NCBI GenBank assembly: GCA_949128115.1 | Contig: OX421964.1 | Location: forward strand, 19,616,892-19,680,891 | Direction: 5' to 3' | Length of the DNA stretch: 64,000 nucleotides | Source of the DNA: Anaspis maculata | Taxonomy: Eukaryota; Arthropoda; Insecta; Coleoptera; Scraptiidae | Part shown: piece after piece, positions 29,413-40,543 of the stretch | How the letters are laid out: each line of letters begins with the position of its first letter | Numbering within the stretch: position 1 is the stretch's first letter | Position numbers and translations under genes: made by a program | The notes under the pieces: model-generated | What the model was told of the DNA's origin: nothing | The model's database searches: none | What the model saw: only the letters and a program-made list of their open reading frames with translations

Positions 29413-30043
29413 TTCTTCCTCCTGTGTAAATGCCTCCCCAAACTGTCACAGATCCTCCCCCATGTGGCTCCTGCTCTACCATGCAATTCTCCAAATAGCG
29501 CTCACCCACTTCCCGCCAGACTCTCACCCTACCATCACATCCGCGCAACTTAAATCTCGACTCGTCTGTAAACAAACAATCACGCCAATGCCCATTCCAC
29601 TCTAAATGTTCCCTTGCAAATTGTCGTCTGTTTCTTCTATGAGCCCTGTTTAGTGGTATAAACCTAGCCGGTCTTCGGGATCTCAAATTTCCTTCTTGAA
29701 GACGCCTTCGTATTGTTCGAGCAGAAACATCAACGTTATGTGTCTGCATCAAGCGACCTGCTATTTCGGGAGCTGTAACGGTTCTTCGTCTTCGTGCTTC
29801 TTGGCCGATGAACCGATCGATTCTTCGAGAAGTCACTCTTGGACGACCTCCACCATGTCCAAACATCACAGAGTTTGTTTCCTGGAATCTCCGCCAAGCC
29901 CGTCCAATCACAGCATGCGTCACTCCAAACCTTGCAGCTACCTCTCTTTGCGTTTGCCCCCCTTGCAACAAGCCTATAGCTTGGTTGAGTTGATCAGTTC
30001 CTAGTCTTGGCACTTTGAGTCTCAGAACTACTAAATCTGACAA
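29413..30043 (-). pseudogene. Tc1-like transposase, N-terminal part
   Basis: The frame holds a helix-turn-helix (TQREVAARFGVTHAVIGRAW), a second DNA-binding segment (TAPEIAGRLMQTHNV...RTIRRRLQ) and the first catalytic Asp in LFTDESRF. It ends in a stop just after VWGGIYTGGRT. A one-base frame change near 29411-29425 separates it from the C-terminal part. Confidence 0.9.
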
Positions 30044-30662
30044 ATTGACAGATAAAGTTAGCTTTGGTTGTCATGGTTCACGCCCTACTCTTGAACATTC
30101 CTCTTTTTTGTTCAAAAAAGATAGGTCCCAATAAAAGTGACATAAAATCTGAACCAGTTAAACTAGCTACATCAGTTATGAAAGAAGTTAAAGAGGATAC
30201 ATGGAGCTACACACAGATTTTATTGCCGTTTTTGAAGACTTTTCAAGAAAACCCATAGCCGACTTCAAACTTTCGTAGAAAAACATGTTTTCTCTTTGTA
30301 GCCTGTATCTCTTCCATTTGGAGAAAAAAGACATCTAAACCTTCACTACTGATTGTCAAGACATGTATCTAGAAAATAAAGTAAAAATCATGTCTCTAGG
30401 ATTTCCCTGTCAAAAATTGTGAGGCATCAAAGTGGAAGCAAAATTCCCCTGGATCACTTCAATTGGCCGGCAGTGTAGTATAATTCATGGAAACGCAGAA
30501 TCAAATAACAATTTACAGCTCTTTTTATTTTCTCTCCTGAAGACGCTCAAGAGTTCAAAACAGAACGGAAGGGTTGAAAAGTAGTGTTTCACAAATTATT
30601 ATTGATTTTTGCTACAAGCTAGTCAACATCGTACGTAACCAAAGTTGTTCTCCTGCATAATG

Positions 30663-30836
30663 CCCGCTCTATGAAAATTCGCAACGCAACGGCAACGCAG
30701 CCGCAGCCGCAACGCAGGTTTCTGATTGGCTCGCAAGGTATCCGCAAAGCCATCGCAACGACGCGAAAGGCTTGCGAGCCAATCAGAAACCTGCGTTACG
30801 GCTGCGGCTGCGTTGCGTAATTTCATAGAGCGGCCT
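30663..30836. repeat. GC-rich hairpin MITE
   Basis: gctctatgaaaattcgcaac pairs with gttgcgtaatttcatagagc; the arms carry gccgcagccg and ctgattggctcgcaag blocks. Flanks show aatg on both sides, a possible target duplication. Confidence 0.8.
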
Positions 30837-30931
30837 TAATGCTTGCATTCACGATATTTGTTGTGAAAAAAGTCCGACATAGATCAAAGCATTCCTTGAA
30901 ACTGTGTGGACGTATTGCCGGGACCTAACGA

Positions 30932-31679
30932 CGAGCTATTAGACCAAGAGCTAGCAACATTTTATTTACCTCATAAGCAAAATGCGGTTTGACTTTTGGG
31001 GCATGTAGAGATTATGATTGGCTTCTATAAAATATTTGTCTTATGAAAAACACGCCTTGCTTTCTCACGAGGCAAGCAAAGAAATGGGCCATTTGACAGC
31101 AGTATTCAACAGCGGATTTTCTGGAGTTCCTAATCGATATGAATATCAATTATATCAAGAATGGATAGCTTCAACTATCTTTCAACAACACTGAATGAAT
31201 AAGAATATAGAAATGCATTAGAAACTACCTAAAACCAGATTTCCAAGCGGTCGGAAATTGGCACCGGTTTTTCTAGTAGGCATGATTTGACAATCGGCCA
31301 TCAAATGTGATCCAAACAGCTCGGCTTAGCCCACTAGCTTGAACATGCCAGCAGAGAAAGTCTGGTTCTTGGTAGTTTCTAATGCATTCCGAGATTCGGT
31401 CCCATTCAATTTAGTTGAAAGATAGTTCAACCTATCCATTCCTGATGAAATTGATATTTATATCGATTAAGAACACTAGAAAAACCGCTCTTGAATATAG
31501 CTGTCAAATGGCCCATTTCTTTGCTTGCCTCGTGAGAAAGCAAGGCGTGTTTTTCATAAGACAAATATTTTATGGAAGCCAATCATTATCTCTACATGCC
31601 CCAAAAGTCAAACCGCATTTTGCTTATGAGGTAAATAAAATGTTGCTAGCTCTTGGTCTATATCAGCTCTACGAAAGCA
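30932..31679. repeat. Foldback element, 0.75 kb
   Basis: gagctattagaccaagagct pairs with agctcttggtctatatcagc; the arms share ataagcaaaatgcggtttga and the gaggcaagcaaagaaatggg block. The open frame 31415-31909 is arm sequence. Confidence 0.9.
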
Positions 31680-31870
31680 AAACTGATGCCTGTCGGGGTT
31701 TAGAGCCTCTCGGGGTACTGCACGAATTTGAGGATGTCAGGTTTCACACTGTTGGTATCATGACCGGCACTGCCTATCTAGTGGGTTCAAAAAGTGGGAA
31801 ATTCCAGTCAAAAATCAACTCCTTCGTAGTTGGTCTCAAAAGGAGTAAATCTGAGTCAAAACAACCTCGT

Positions 31871-32028
31871 CTAGTAGGTGAAATAGTATATTATATACCA
31901 AGGTTGTGAAGGACGCTGTTATAGCTGCGGCGCCTGTTTAAATCCCGAAGCGCAGCTGAGGGATATAAGGCGCCAAAGCTATAACAGCGTTCACAACCGT
32001 GGTTTATATACCATTTTTCTCACTACTA
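31871..32028. repeat. Hairpin element
   Basis: ctagtaggtgaaatagtata/ctcactactag and gctgttatagctgcggcgcc/ggcgccaaagctataacagc are paired. A fragment of the same sequence recurs near 32215. Confidence 0.8.
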
Positions 32029-32069
32029 GCAAACATTAAATCCTGATTTGTAAAGATTTTTTAGGAATA

Positions 32070-32150
32070 TGGAATGTGACAGGACTGACAGGAGGTTAAA
32101 AATGTGACAGGAGGTTAATAATAGTGACAGGCGGTTAATAATGTGACAGT
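32070..32150 (+). repeat. Tandem repeat, ~22 bp unit
   Basis: About four copies of aatgtgacaggaggttaata. 32151-32724 beyond it shows no feature. Confidence 0.75.
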
Positions 32151-32724
32151 CAGCCTACTGGTTGTGAAAAATCACTTCACGACCTCTAAACAGGTCAATA
32201 ACGGCCCACTTCACAGCTGGTAGTGAGAAAAAGCTATTTTTCGGCCGGTAGCCAAATCATTTTGGATCATTTGTTTGAAATAAACCCATAATCCATGAGT
32301 GATTTGGCAACTTATGTGTTTGGTGGAGTCACTGGAGCCGTAAGGCGACTGTTGGAATCTCCTTGGTTGGAATCAGGAATCACGTTGGAATGTATAGGCT
32401 GGCGGACTTTTTAGGTCATTTTTTTGACGTTCATGAAGTTTCGTTCTGCCGACATGGTAGAACTATGAGGAAAAAATTGAGCAGCAACAATTTTAAAAAC
32501 ACTCATTCAACATGTGGAGAAAGTCACTGCACCCATCGAAACCATTTTCCAATGGGTAAAGTTTTTTGTATGTGTGTGGAAGTTGATGTTGATATGCTAC
32601 GTAAGCCTAACCACCACCGCATGTGGCGTACCCTTAGCCACCACTGTAGCAGTTTGTCATCTGGTTGTCATTGAAAAGATCGGAACACACTTGAGTTTAA
32701 GGGGTTTCTTTTCTGATGCTACAC

Positions 32725-33180
32725 TGTTACGAGCGGCGATTCTGGAGAACCCGCGATCTTTCTAGACTCTTCCCATTAGGTCACAGTGTGCAAGTGCGGG
32801 ACTCTGGTGCGTTCCAAAACGCGCGTGTAGGCTTCTGCTCGTGAAACTGAATGGGAAGATTTCAACGGTCGATCAGGAAACACCAGCTGAATTGGCGGAG
32901 GTGCCGTCATTCCAGAGAACACGGGAAGCACGCGAAAGGTATGTGCTTATTCGGGAGTCGTCTAGAAACCATATGCCGGGTCACTGTGGAATTTGCTTGA
33001 GGACCCATGGAACATTCGAGATAATTAGTCAGGACCTATATAAGCACCAGGGATCACGCATAAGCACTATGGATCGCCCACAGCACCAGTATTGAATACA
33101 AGGCGATAGACAGCGGATAGAAAGCGAACTAGTAACCTCCGATATTCCTAAGTAAATAATTGTTAGCGTGTATTTATAGC
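32725..33180 (+). mobile_element. LTR retroelement LTR, 5' portion
   Basis: It starts TGTTACGAGC like the LTR at 54583 and shares its promoter-proximal and downstream blocks (e.g. aataattg...gtgtatt.atag). It stops where the 54-kb LTR continues with gtacgcagt, and that remainder is found at 39394-39470. Confidence 0.7.
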
Positions 33181-34249
33181 TAATAGACTAGGCTAGATCC
33201 CTGAAAAGTGACATTCAAAGGGCATTTCATATATCATTTGGGAAACAAGACATTTTGGGATATACGAATCGCGCTGAATATGAAAATCTCTGTTGGCACC
33301 TCGAAATTTCGACTCTAAGGCCCCCAGGGCCGCAATTTTGATATTTCTTTGGTTTTCAAAAGTTCATGATGTTTTGCATTCAACCTGTCGTAACTCAAAA
33401 ACCATTGGAGGCAGAGCGCAGATTTTCACAGCTCTGTAATCCAGAATCATTTCCAAATCTCCACGCCAAATTTCTTTGTCTCAAGTTTGATAACTACCTC
33501 TTCAAACAGCAAAAACCACCAAGAAGTTCGAAATGCAAGAGATACCGACACCAAAACTTTGACCTGTGGGGACCTATATCAATCATTCAAAATAAGTTCA
33601 TACATATACGAGACAATATATAGAGAATACCCCAAGGAAGTTTTTGCGAAGTGGACGTCACAAAATATCTTTCGGTTATCAAGTTATGATTTTTTTAGAG
33701 CCGACATCGAAAATTACGCGCGGTATCGGGTGCCCGGATAGTGATCGGCCGCGCCCCGCCGACAGCGTCAAGGGCTGGTCATCGCCATACATGAGATATT
33801 TTGTTTATTTTGATTAAACTGTATTACATGAGCTATTACATATCAATCTCTATTCATTTTATCTGACCAACGGCCGTTTTGTTGATGTTTTTAGTAGCAA
33901 ATATCAGTTAAATTGGAGATTTTCAACATTTAATTGTAATATGCTAATAGGTATGTAACAATATACCTAAGGATGCAAAAAGACTCCATCAGTCAATGGA
34001 ACGATAATTTCATGCCAAACTGAGCTTCTTTCCAAAACATTACAACACTGGCACTGTCCCCTACAGAGCACATTTTTATGTAAGGTTGTCCTGTTTTTCT
34101 GCACCGACATAATTTGTCTTTGCACAGGGTCTTTCAGCCGCATTTCATGGTCTCTGTGGTTGTAATTTTATGAGATTTTATGAGTTCAACAATTCACCAA
34201 AGACTGCTATTACCTTTATTTTTTTTAACAAGTTTTCTTCAATCAATTC

Positions 34250-35335
34250 TTATCTGATAGGTCTGAAAAGTATGATATTTGAGTGGGAAATTGACTTTTA
34301 TCTGGTTTAGTTGGTCTAAAAAGAAGGAGTCCAAAATCAGTTCGTCATCTGATGATATAATTGAGTCGAAAATGAACTCCTAATCTGATAGGTCTAAGAA
34401 TACTTGAGTCAAAAATAGACTCCCCATCTGGTGGATTTGTAAAAAAGCATGATAGGTACTTGGTCAAAAATTGACTCCTTGTCTGGAGGCGTCAAAAATA
34501 GACTCATTATCTGATGGGTCTGAAAAGAAGGAGAATACTTGAGTCGAAAATCATTTACTTATGTATCTGATGGGTCTTGGAAGAATGGTGGTGTGAAAAA
34601 TTAACTTTTTATCTGGTGGGTCTGAAAAGAAGGAGGATGCTCGAGTCAAGAACTCAAAAATAGACTCTATATCTATATCTGGTGTCTAGTCAAAAAGAAA
34701 CTCCTCAACTGACGGATCTGAAGAAAAAATCCTCAAGTCAAAAACAGACTTAGGCGGAGACTTTTTATAAGCTGACTAAACCCACCCTAAATATTCACAA
34801 GATGACCACCATAATGTATAAAACATCTTAGCTCAAGCCTGTGTTTGAATAAGCATGGTCTTAAGACTCAAGACCACCTTATAGGTACCTACTTAAGGTC
34901 TGACTACGATACGGGCCTATATCTATGTAAAAAAGAAAAATGATACTTTGACAAAAAAGCATTTCCTTATAAGGTGGGCCTGAGAAGAACGACGATACTT
35001 GAGTAAAACATGAATTTCTTCTCTGGTGAGTCCAAAAAGAAGAGGGACCTTCGAGTAAAAAATCGGTTCTTCATCTGGTGGATCTGTAAAGAAGGATGAT
35101 ACCTCATTAAAAATTAACTCCTTGTTTGGTGACGCTAAAAAGAAGGATGATACCTACTTGAGTCAAAATTCAGTTTATTATCTGATATATGGATCCAAAA
35201 AGAGAAATACTTGAGTGAAAAATGAGCTTTTTATCTGGCGGGTCTGAAAAGAAGGAGGATGCTTGCGTAAAAAATCAGCTCTTGTCTGATGAGTCTAAGG
35301 ATGATACTTGGGTCGAAAAAGAACTCTTGCTGAAA
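34250..35335 (+). repeat. Degenerate tandem array, ~50-bp unit
   Basis: Many diverged copies of tctgaaaagaaggatgatac, ttgagtcaaaaat and gactccttatctggtggg. No long open frame runs through. Confidence 0.8.
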
Positions 35336-35485
35336 TATATTGTCGGTGAGTCGGCGGGTCGGTGAAATGACCTGTCGTTGAATTGGTGAGTCGCTGAAAT
35401 ATCCTGTCGGTGAATCGGCCAGTCGGTGATTATTGTTCTGTCGGCGAATTGGCGATTCGGTGAGTTGGGTGACGGTGAAATGTCC
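35336..35485 (+). repeat. Short-period array (gtcggtgaat)n-like
   Basis: About ten variants of gtcggtgaattgg, directly after the 50-bp array. Confidence 0.75.
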
Positions 35486-37069
35486 GTATCCCGGTTTTAC
35501 ATTCAGTGCAAAGTGAAGCAAAAAGAATCACTGCTGTCACGGCTAGATAAATGTATTGCATTGTATGTCTCATGTCTATTCTGTTTCGAAGAAAGTGTAC
35601 CAGCTAAGTGCTGAAGCTCTTTTTTTTAAATTAGTAGAGCTCCCTTTGTGTGAATAATTGGTGTGATCACTGTGATCGAGTTATTTTTGGATCTAAATAC
35701 AAGTTTATATTTACCTACTCACATAATATAACATTTCAAACATTAAAAATCTCTAATCTTTATCGATAAGTATTCACCACTGAAAACAGAAACGAAACGA
35801 CTATTGATCAAATTATTCGAAGAGGAATGAATATGCATTATAAAATTTAGTCCAAAGAAATACAATCTCTCATGTATAGCAAGGACCAGCCCTTGCCGCT
35901 GTCGACGCCGCCGGCCGATCGCCATACGGGCACCCGATACCGCGCGTCATTTTCGACGTCGGTTTTAAAAAAATCATAACTTGACAACCGAAAGATATTT
36001 TACGACGTCCACTTCGCAAAAACTTCCTTGGGGTATTCTCTACATATTGTCTCATACATGTATGGACTTATTTTGAATAATTGATCGAGGTCTCCACAGG
36101 TCAAAGTTTTTGTGTCGGTATCTCTTGCATTTTGGACTTCTTGGTGATTTTTGCTGTTTGAAGAGGTGATTGTCAAACTTGAGGAAAATAAATTTGGCAT
36201 GAAGGTTTGGAAATGATTTGAAATTACAGAGCTGAAAAAATCTGCGCTTCAACTCTCGTGGTTTTTGAGTTATAGCAGGTTGAATGCAAAACATTATGAA
36301 CACTTGAAAACTAACGAAAAATCAAAATTGGGGCCCTGGGGGCCTTAGAGTCAAAATTTCGAGGTGCCAACAGAGGTTTTCATATTCAGCGCGATTCGTA
36401 TACTTCAAAATGTCTTGTTTCCCAACTGATATATGAAATGCCTTTTGAAACGTTAAGGAAGCGCTTTTATGAAAAATTAGCCTAGACTATGAAGCCACCC
36501 GCTTTTGGCGGGCCAAAAAATATCCGGAGGAAAATAATTCAAAGCCGTGAAATCGAGGTATAAGAATGTGAATATTCTGAGTCAAGGCATCATTGAAAGA
36601 TGTCGCTAGTTATTTAATTCACTCGTGTAAATCCCGCAAAGCTCTACAACATAATTTATTTGCTTCTCATCGTCAATTCCACAACCGCTCCTGCTCGACG
36701 TCCGACGAAATGGTGAATTGGTGCATATGAAGAAAAGCACCCGCACATTGACCCGACTAGTTGCTGCCGTACTCCTGCTGTGGTGACACGCCGTGCCTAC
36801 TGCCCGTCACCATCCGATTCACACGTGTTAGCACCGCCGGTCGCATTCTCCAGCGGCTTCTCGGATTACCTGAGCTATCTATACGCCGTTCGCGGTCGTT
36901 TTGGATGCAATATAAGATTCCGAATTGCTGGGAATGGAAGATATCGCCGGAGATTGACCGTGGTACCTGGACCAATCCTCCTGGGCTGCCGTCCGCTCCC
37001 GACTTGTCACGTCCGCTGCCGAGTGCTTCTGCGGGCCTGTTAGCGAAGAGTTTTAGTCCCCTTCGAGGA

Positions 37070-37610
37070 AGCTGAGTTAGAACCCGTTCATGTTGCGTCG
37101 CGACCCTCCTAGAGGCCGAAGCGTCGAAGCCCCAATGATGAGTCCCAGCCCACTTGGAAAATGACGAGTCGATTCCCTCCGGCTGATGTGTCTCAAAGGC
37201 CCCCTGGAGAAAGTCGAGTTGGAACCCTTCGGAGTCGTGTTTTGGTCCCCTTGGGGGCACGCTGAGTCAAGAACCCTCCAGGTTGAGTTTTGACCCTCCG
37301 AGAGACTGATGAGTTGCTTCCCCCGTTGAGTTGCAACCCGTCTCTAGGATGTCGAGTCAGAGCCCTTGGACGTTGAGTCTTGATCCGCCTCCAGGTGTCG
37401 AGTCAGAGCCCTCCGGCGACGAGTTCCAGCCCTTCTCCAGGTCGATGTGCCAAGACCCTTCCGGTGTTGAGTTTTGACCCTTCTCCAAGTCGTAGAGTTG
37501 GGACCCGTTGACGAAGTGTTTCGAACCCCCTCCAGGATGCTGAGTCGCGTTCCCTCGACGGTGAGTTCTAGCCCGCCTCGAGGATGTCGAGTTAAAACCC
37601 CTAAATGATC
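37070..37610 (+). repeat. Degenerate GC-rich tandem repeat, gttgagttttgacccttctcc type
   Basis: Alternating gagt(c/t)...accc boxes recur every 25-50 bp. The antisense open frames here (36757-37260, 37344-37775) are repetitive and have no family motif. 36493-37069 upstream shows nothing. Confidence 0.7.
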
Positions 37611-39393
37611 CAGGCCCGATAGAAATGAGGTCTCTCGTTTCGGTATCTCGTGTGGCGGAGTGTACCTCGACGGGCGGAAGGTTAGTCTTGGTGAGTTGGG
37701 ATAGTTGCTTACGGTTAGGCTTTGTCGGAAAAATGTATGATGGGGCTCACGCGTGCGTTCTGAATCTGCCTGCACGTGCTGGTATCTGCGCTACTGTCTG
37801 CCGTCAGGTACAGCCACTGGCAAGCCTCGTCCTTTGTTGGATACCTTCATAGAAAGGTATTCGCGCTCTTGGGCCCTCTGGACTTGGCTTTGTGACTGCG
37901 GTACTCAGAGCACCGGACCTAGTGGGTTAGATCTGGAGACTCGCGGGTGAGCTTCCTCTGCGTTTCTGAAGCTCCTAGTTATTCGGAAAATGTAAATTTT
38001 GAGAACTACGTGAAAAATCAAGAAATTGAAATAAAATAGAATCGCGTTTGTATCGGGGTTCGGACCCTGCCGTAGAGTCGTAATTGTTGATCGGATTGAT
38101 GGACACCCCCCCCCCCTCCTTGAAACTAATGATTTTGTTTTAGCGCCACGACCGTTCCTGATATTTCCATGTAGAGTTGTCCCGGGAATGAAAACGTTCT
38201 TATTCGAAACTGATGAATTCAATCCGGTACCCAACGACGCCATCGTTCAGATAGGGACTTTGTAAAAATGAATTGTTATTAGGGCTCGATCAGGAATAGT
38301 GTAGACGGCGGTTACTTCGCGTTAGGGCAAAGATTATTTCGACGCCTCTCCGCATCGGCTTTTCGACGAACACCCTGTATAGTCTATTCTCTGCGTTTTG
38401 TTTTTCCTGGCTGCGGCCTTCTCTCACAAATTGCTAAATAACAACGAACTAGCGCGTATACGGGGCGTGCTCAAAACGTCCTCCAAATTAAATTTGTATC
38501 TTGACTAGAGTAATTGTTTCGCGCTCACCATCGGTTTGAAAGTTTTTGGAAGGGTGAAATTCGGTTCAACATTTCCGGTTATAGACAAGCGCGACCGTGG
38601 GAATCTTTCTAAGCGTTGGGGGCGACTCACGGTGAAAAAAGGGAATAGGCCCCCACAAAGGTAGCCATATCCAATCCCTTCCAAACGGGCAAAAGAGACC
38701 ATGGCCCAAAAAGAAGCAACAGCCTTTGAAAAGAATGCCACAACTAGGTGGGCTACCATACACACACCGGCCCACAAATCTTGGATAGCACTCGTGGTCG
38801 AAGTCACTCTTCTCTTTTCAGTGTCTAGAAGCCGGGCCTAACCCTAACATAACCTCTAACACTAACATAAATGTTGGATCTGATTTAATCACAAAAAGAA
38901 CTTTAAACCGCGAAAACCAGTCAGAATTAAATGTCGGTCAAGGTGTAGAGTCAGGTGTTCGTCGGAGGGTTGGGGTGTTGGGACGTCTGAAATAATTAAG
39001 GGAAAGTTATCTCTTCGGGAATAGGTTAGATCTTTTAGATAATTTAGCCTGCGCTGTGATGGTAGGACTAGGAATAGGAGCGAGCCATTATTTAAACATT
39101 TTGAATTGTACATAGAGGTCAATAGATTGATGTTATGTTAAAACTTTAACTATGTCTCATTGCGTTCAAACTCGTAGTCAGACCTATCTCAACAATCTCG
39201 AGAGCTCTATAATCGAACAACAAGAAGAGAGGCACAACGGGATGTCGTCCTGATACTAGATGATCATCGGCCAAGCGGTTCCAAAAGCGGGAAAAGTGAT
39301 TTAATTCAAATAAGTTGAATTAAATGCCAGTATAATGGGTTGCCTACCCATTCCGGGGCCAAGACGATAGCTGGGGTCGTTTCAACTATAACG
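37611..39393. other. Gene-free stretch, nothing recognised
   Basis: No gene or clear repeat was identified; a ccctaacataacc run near 38840 and a CACCCTGTATAG motif near 38370 are typical repeat debris. Confidence 0.5.
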
Positions 39394-39470
39394 GTACGCA
39401 GTAATAAACAATGTGTGTTTTCAAACAATCGTCTCAATTATAAACGAACCCGTACGCGAAATACGTAACA
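39394..39470 (+). mobile_element. LTR 3' portion, probable second half of the LTR starting at 32725
   Basis: gtacgcagtaat, caattataaacgaacc and the terminal acgtaaca match the last ~77 bp of the LTR at 54583-55095. Confidence 0.68.
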
Positions 39471-39475
39471 CTTCC

Positions 39476-39966
39476 AAAAAAGTTGTTGACGGGAATCAGT
39501 TTTATTTGATTTTTTTCTTCAAGTAGAGACTCCTCCAAATTGAAAATGTACAGGCAATGCTATCAAATATTTCGAAAAAAATTTATTTCGATTTTTGAAA
39601 ATTAAAAAACTAGATAGCAACTCACATACATCTTTCTTCAGGAAAGTCGCTTACCAAATTTGAACTTTCTATTTAAAAAAAAGGTACCAAAAATTATTTC
39701 TACCTAGATTCACTTTTTCATGTCTACGGGAAATCATTTTTGGCACTTTTTGTTGAAAATAGAAAGTTCAAATTAGACATGCGACTTTCTTGAAGAAATA
39801 TGTATGTGCGCTGCTATCTAGTTTTTGAATTTTCAAAAATCGGAATCAAAAATTTTTAGAAATGTTGAAAATTCTATAGCATTGCCCATACATTTCCTCT
39901 TTGGAGGAGTTTGTACTTGAAGAAAAAAAATTAAATAAAACCGATTCCCGTCAACCACTTTTTTAG
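39476..39966. repeat. Foldback element, 0.49 kb
   Basis: aaagttgttgacgggaatca pairs with gattcccgtcaaccacttt; inner arms share ctatctagtttttgaatttt-type sequence around centre 39720. It begins 5 bp after the LTR end. Confidence 0.88.
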
Positions 39967-40352
39967 TCGCATCAGAAACCCCTCTCCTCTCTACTTGGTT
40001 TTTCGATCGCATAAAACACAGTGAAGTGAAACCAGAAACACGGTAGCACCTACAAAATACACAGGTTACTGTTGGCCCTTTTTTCTTCTTTGGACAGCGT
40101 TGTCATTATGACCTTGACAATCCACCGTTACGCAAGACGTCACGGCAGAAAGAGACAACACAAAATTGGAAAACCTAATTTGATTCTGCTGTCAAATTTG
40201 TTGGATTATTTTATCCAAATTTTCCCAAGTAGGTACGAGATCAAGTCACAACAACCAAAATATTATGCCTATCAAATACAATATAATATCTATATAAACA
40301 GTGGAACTTGGGTTAAAAGTAATAATAGTTGAAACTGAATTAAAAAAAAAAC

Positions 40353-40543
40353 TCAAGATGGCTGACTTTTTACTTGACTCTGTCCGTCCTTGCCGTCCTT
40401 TTCCATGTTCCTGCTCTCCTCGAAATATTGATTCGGATGGTTGATCCCCGTCAACGCCGGCTTGCCGTGTGTGGCCTCAAAGTATTTCCCGCAAGCCACT
40501 TGGTAATGGCCTCCGGCAACCAATTCTTTGATCTTATCAACTC
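40353..40543 (-). CDS. PRIM2: PRIM2 exon 3 with stop
   Basis: It begins in a split Gly codon, then VDKIKELVAGGHYQVACGKY (fourth Fe-S cysteine) and INHPNQYFEESR, and stops at TGA 40355-40353. The 58-bp intron before it is typical of insects. Confidence 0.95.

Larger units (their letters stand above)
28241..30475. mobile_element. Tc1/mariner-type transposon, 2,235 bp, TA target duplication
   Basis: Both ends read CACTGCCGGCCAATTGAAG and are flanked by TA (28239-28240, 30476-30477), the Tc1/mariner hallmark. The terminal inverted repeats are unusually long, about 410 bp (28241-28650 and 30064-30475), and ~28652-28910 is a diverged extra copy of part of the left arm. The minus-strand transposase is frameshifted, so this copy should be non-autonomous. 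Confidence 0.93.
33186..36492. repeat. Foldback element, 3.3 kb, with tandem array as spacer
   Basis: Outer tagactaggcta pairs with tagcctagacta; arms 33211-33795 and 35868-36453 are reverse complements (aaatttcgaggtgccaacag / its complement, tttgtgtcggtatctcttgc). The ~2-kb interior holds the tandem array below. Confidence 0.88.

Noticed and set aside
31415..31909. 164-aa plus-strand frame
   Set aside because: Most of it is palindrome arm sequence; no motif.
34250..35335. Possible CRISPR-like array
   Set aside because: Units are diverged tandem repeats without unique spacers, in an animal genome.
36757..37775. Antisense frames of 167 and 143 aa
   Set aside because: They follow degenerate tandem repeats; no conserved motif and no splice or promoter support.
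38505..38807. 100-aa minus-strand frame
   Set aside because: No family motif or gene signals; an overlapping frame is equally open.
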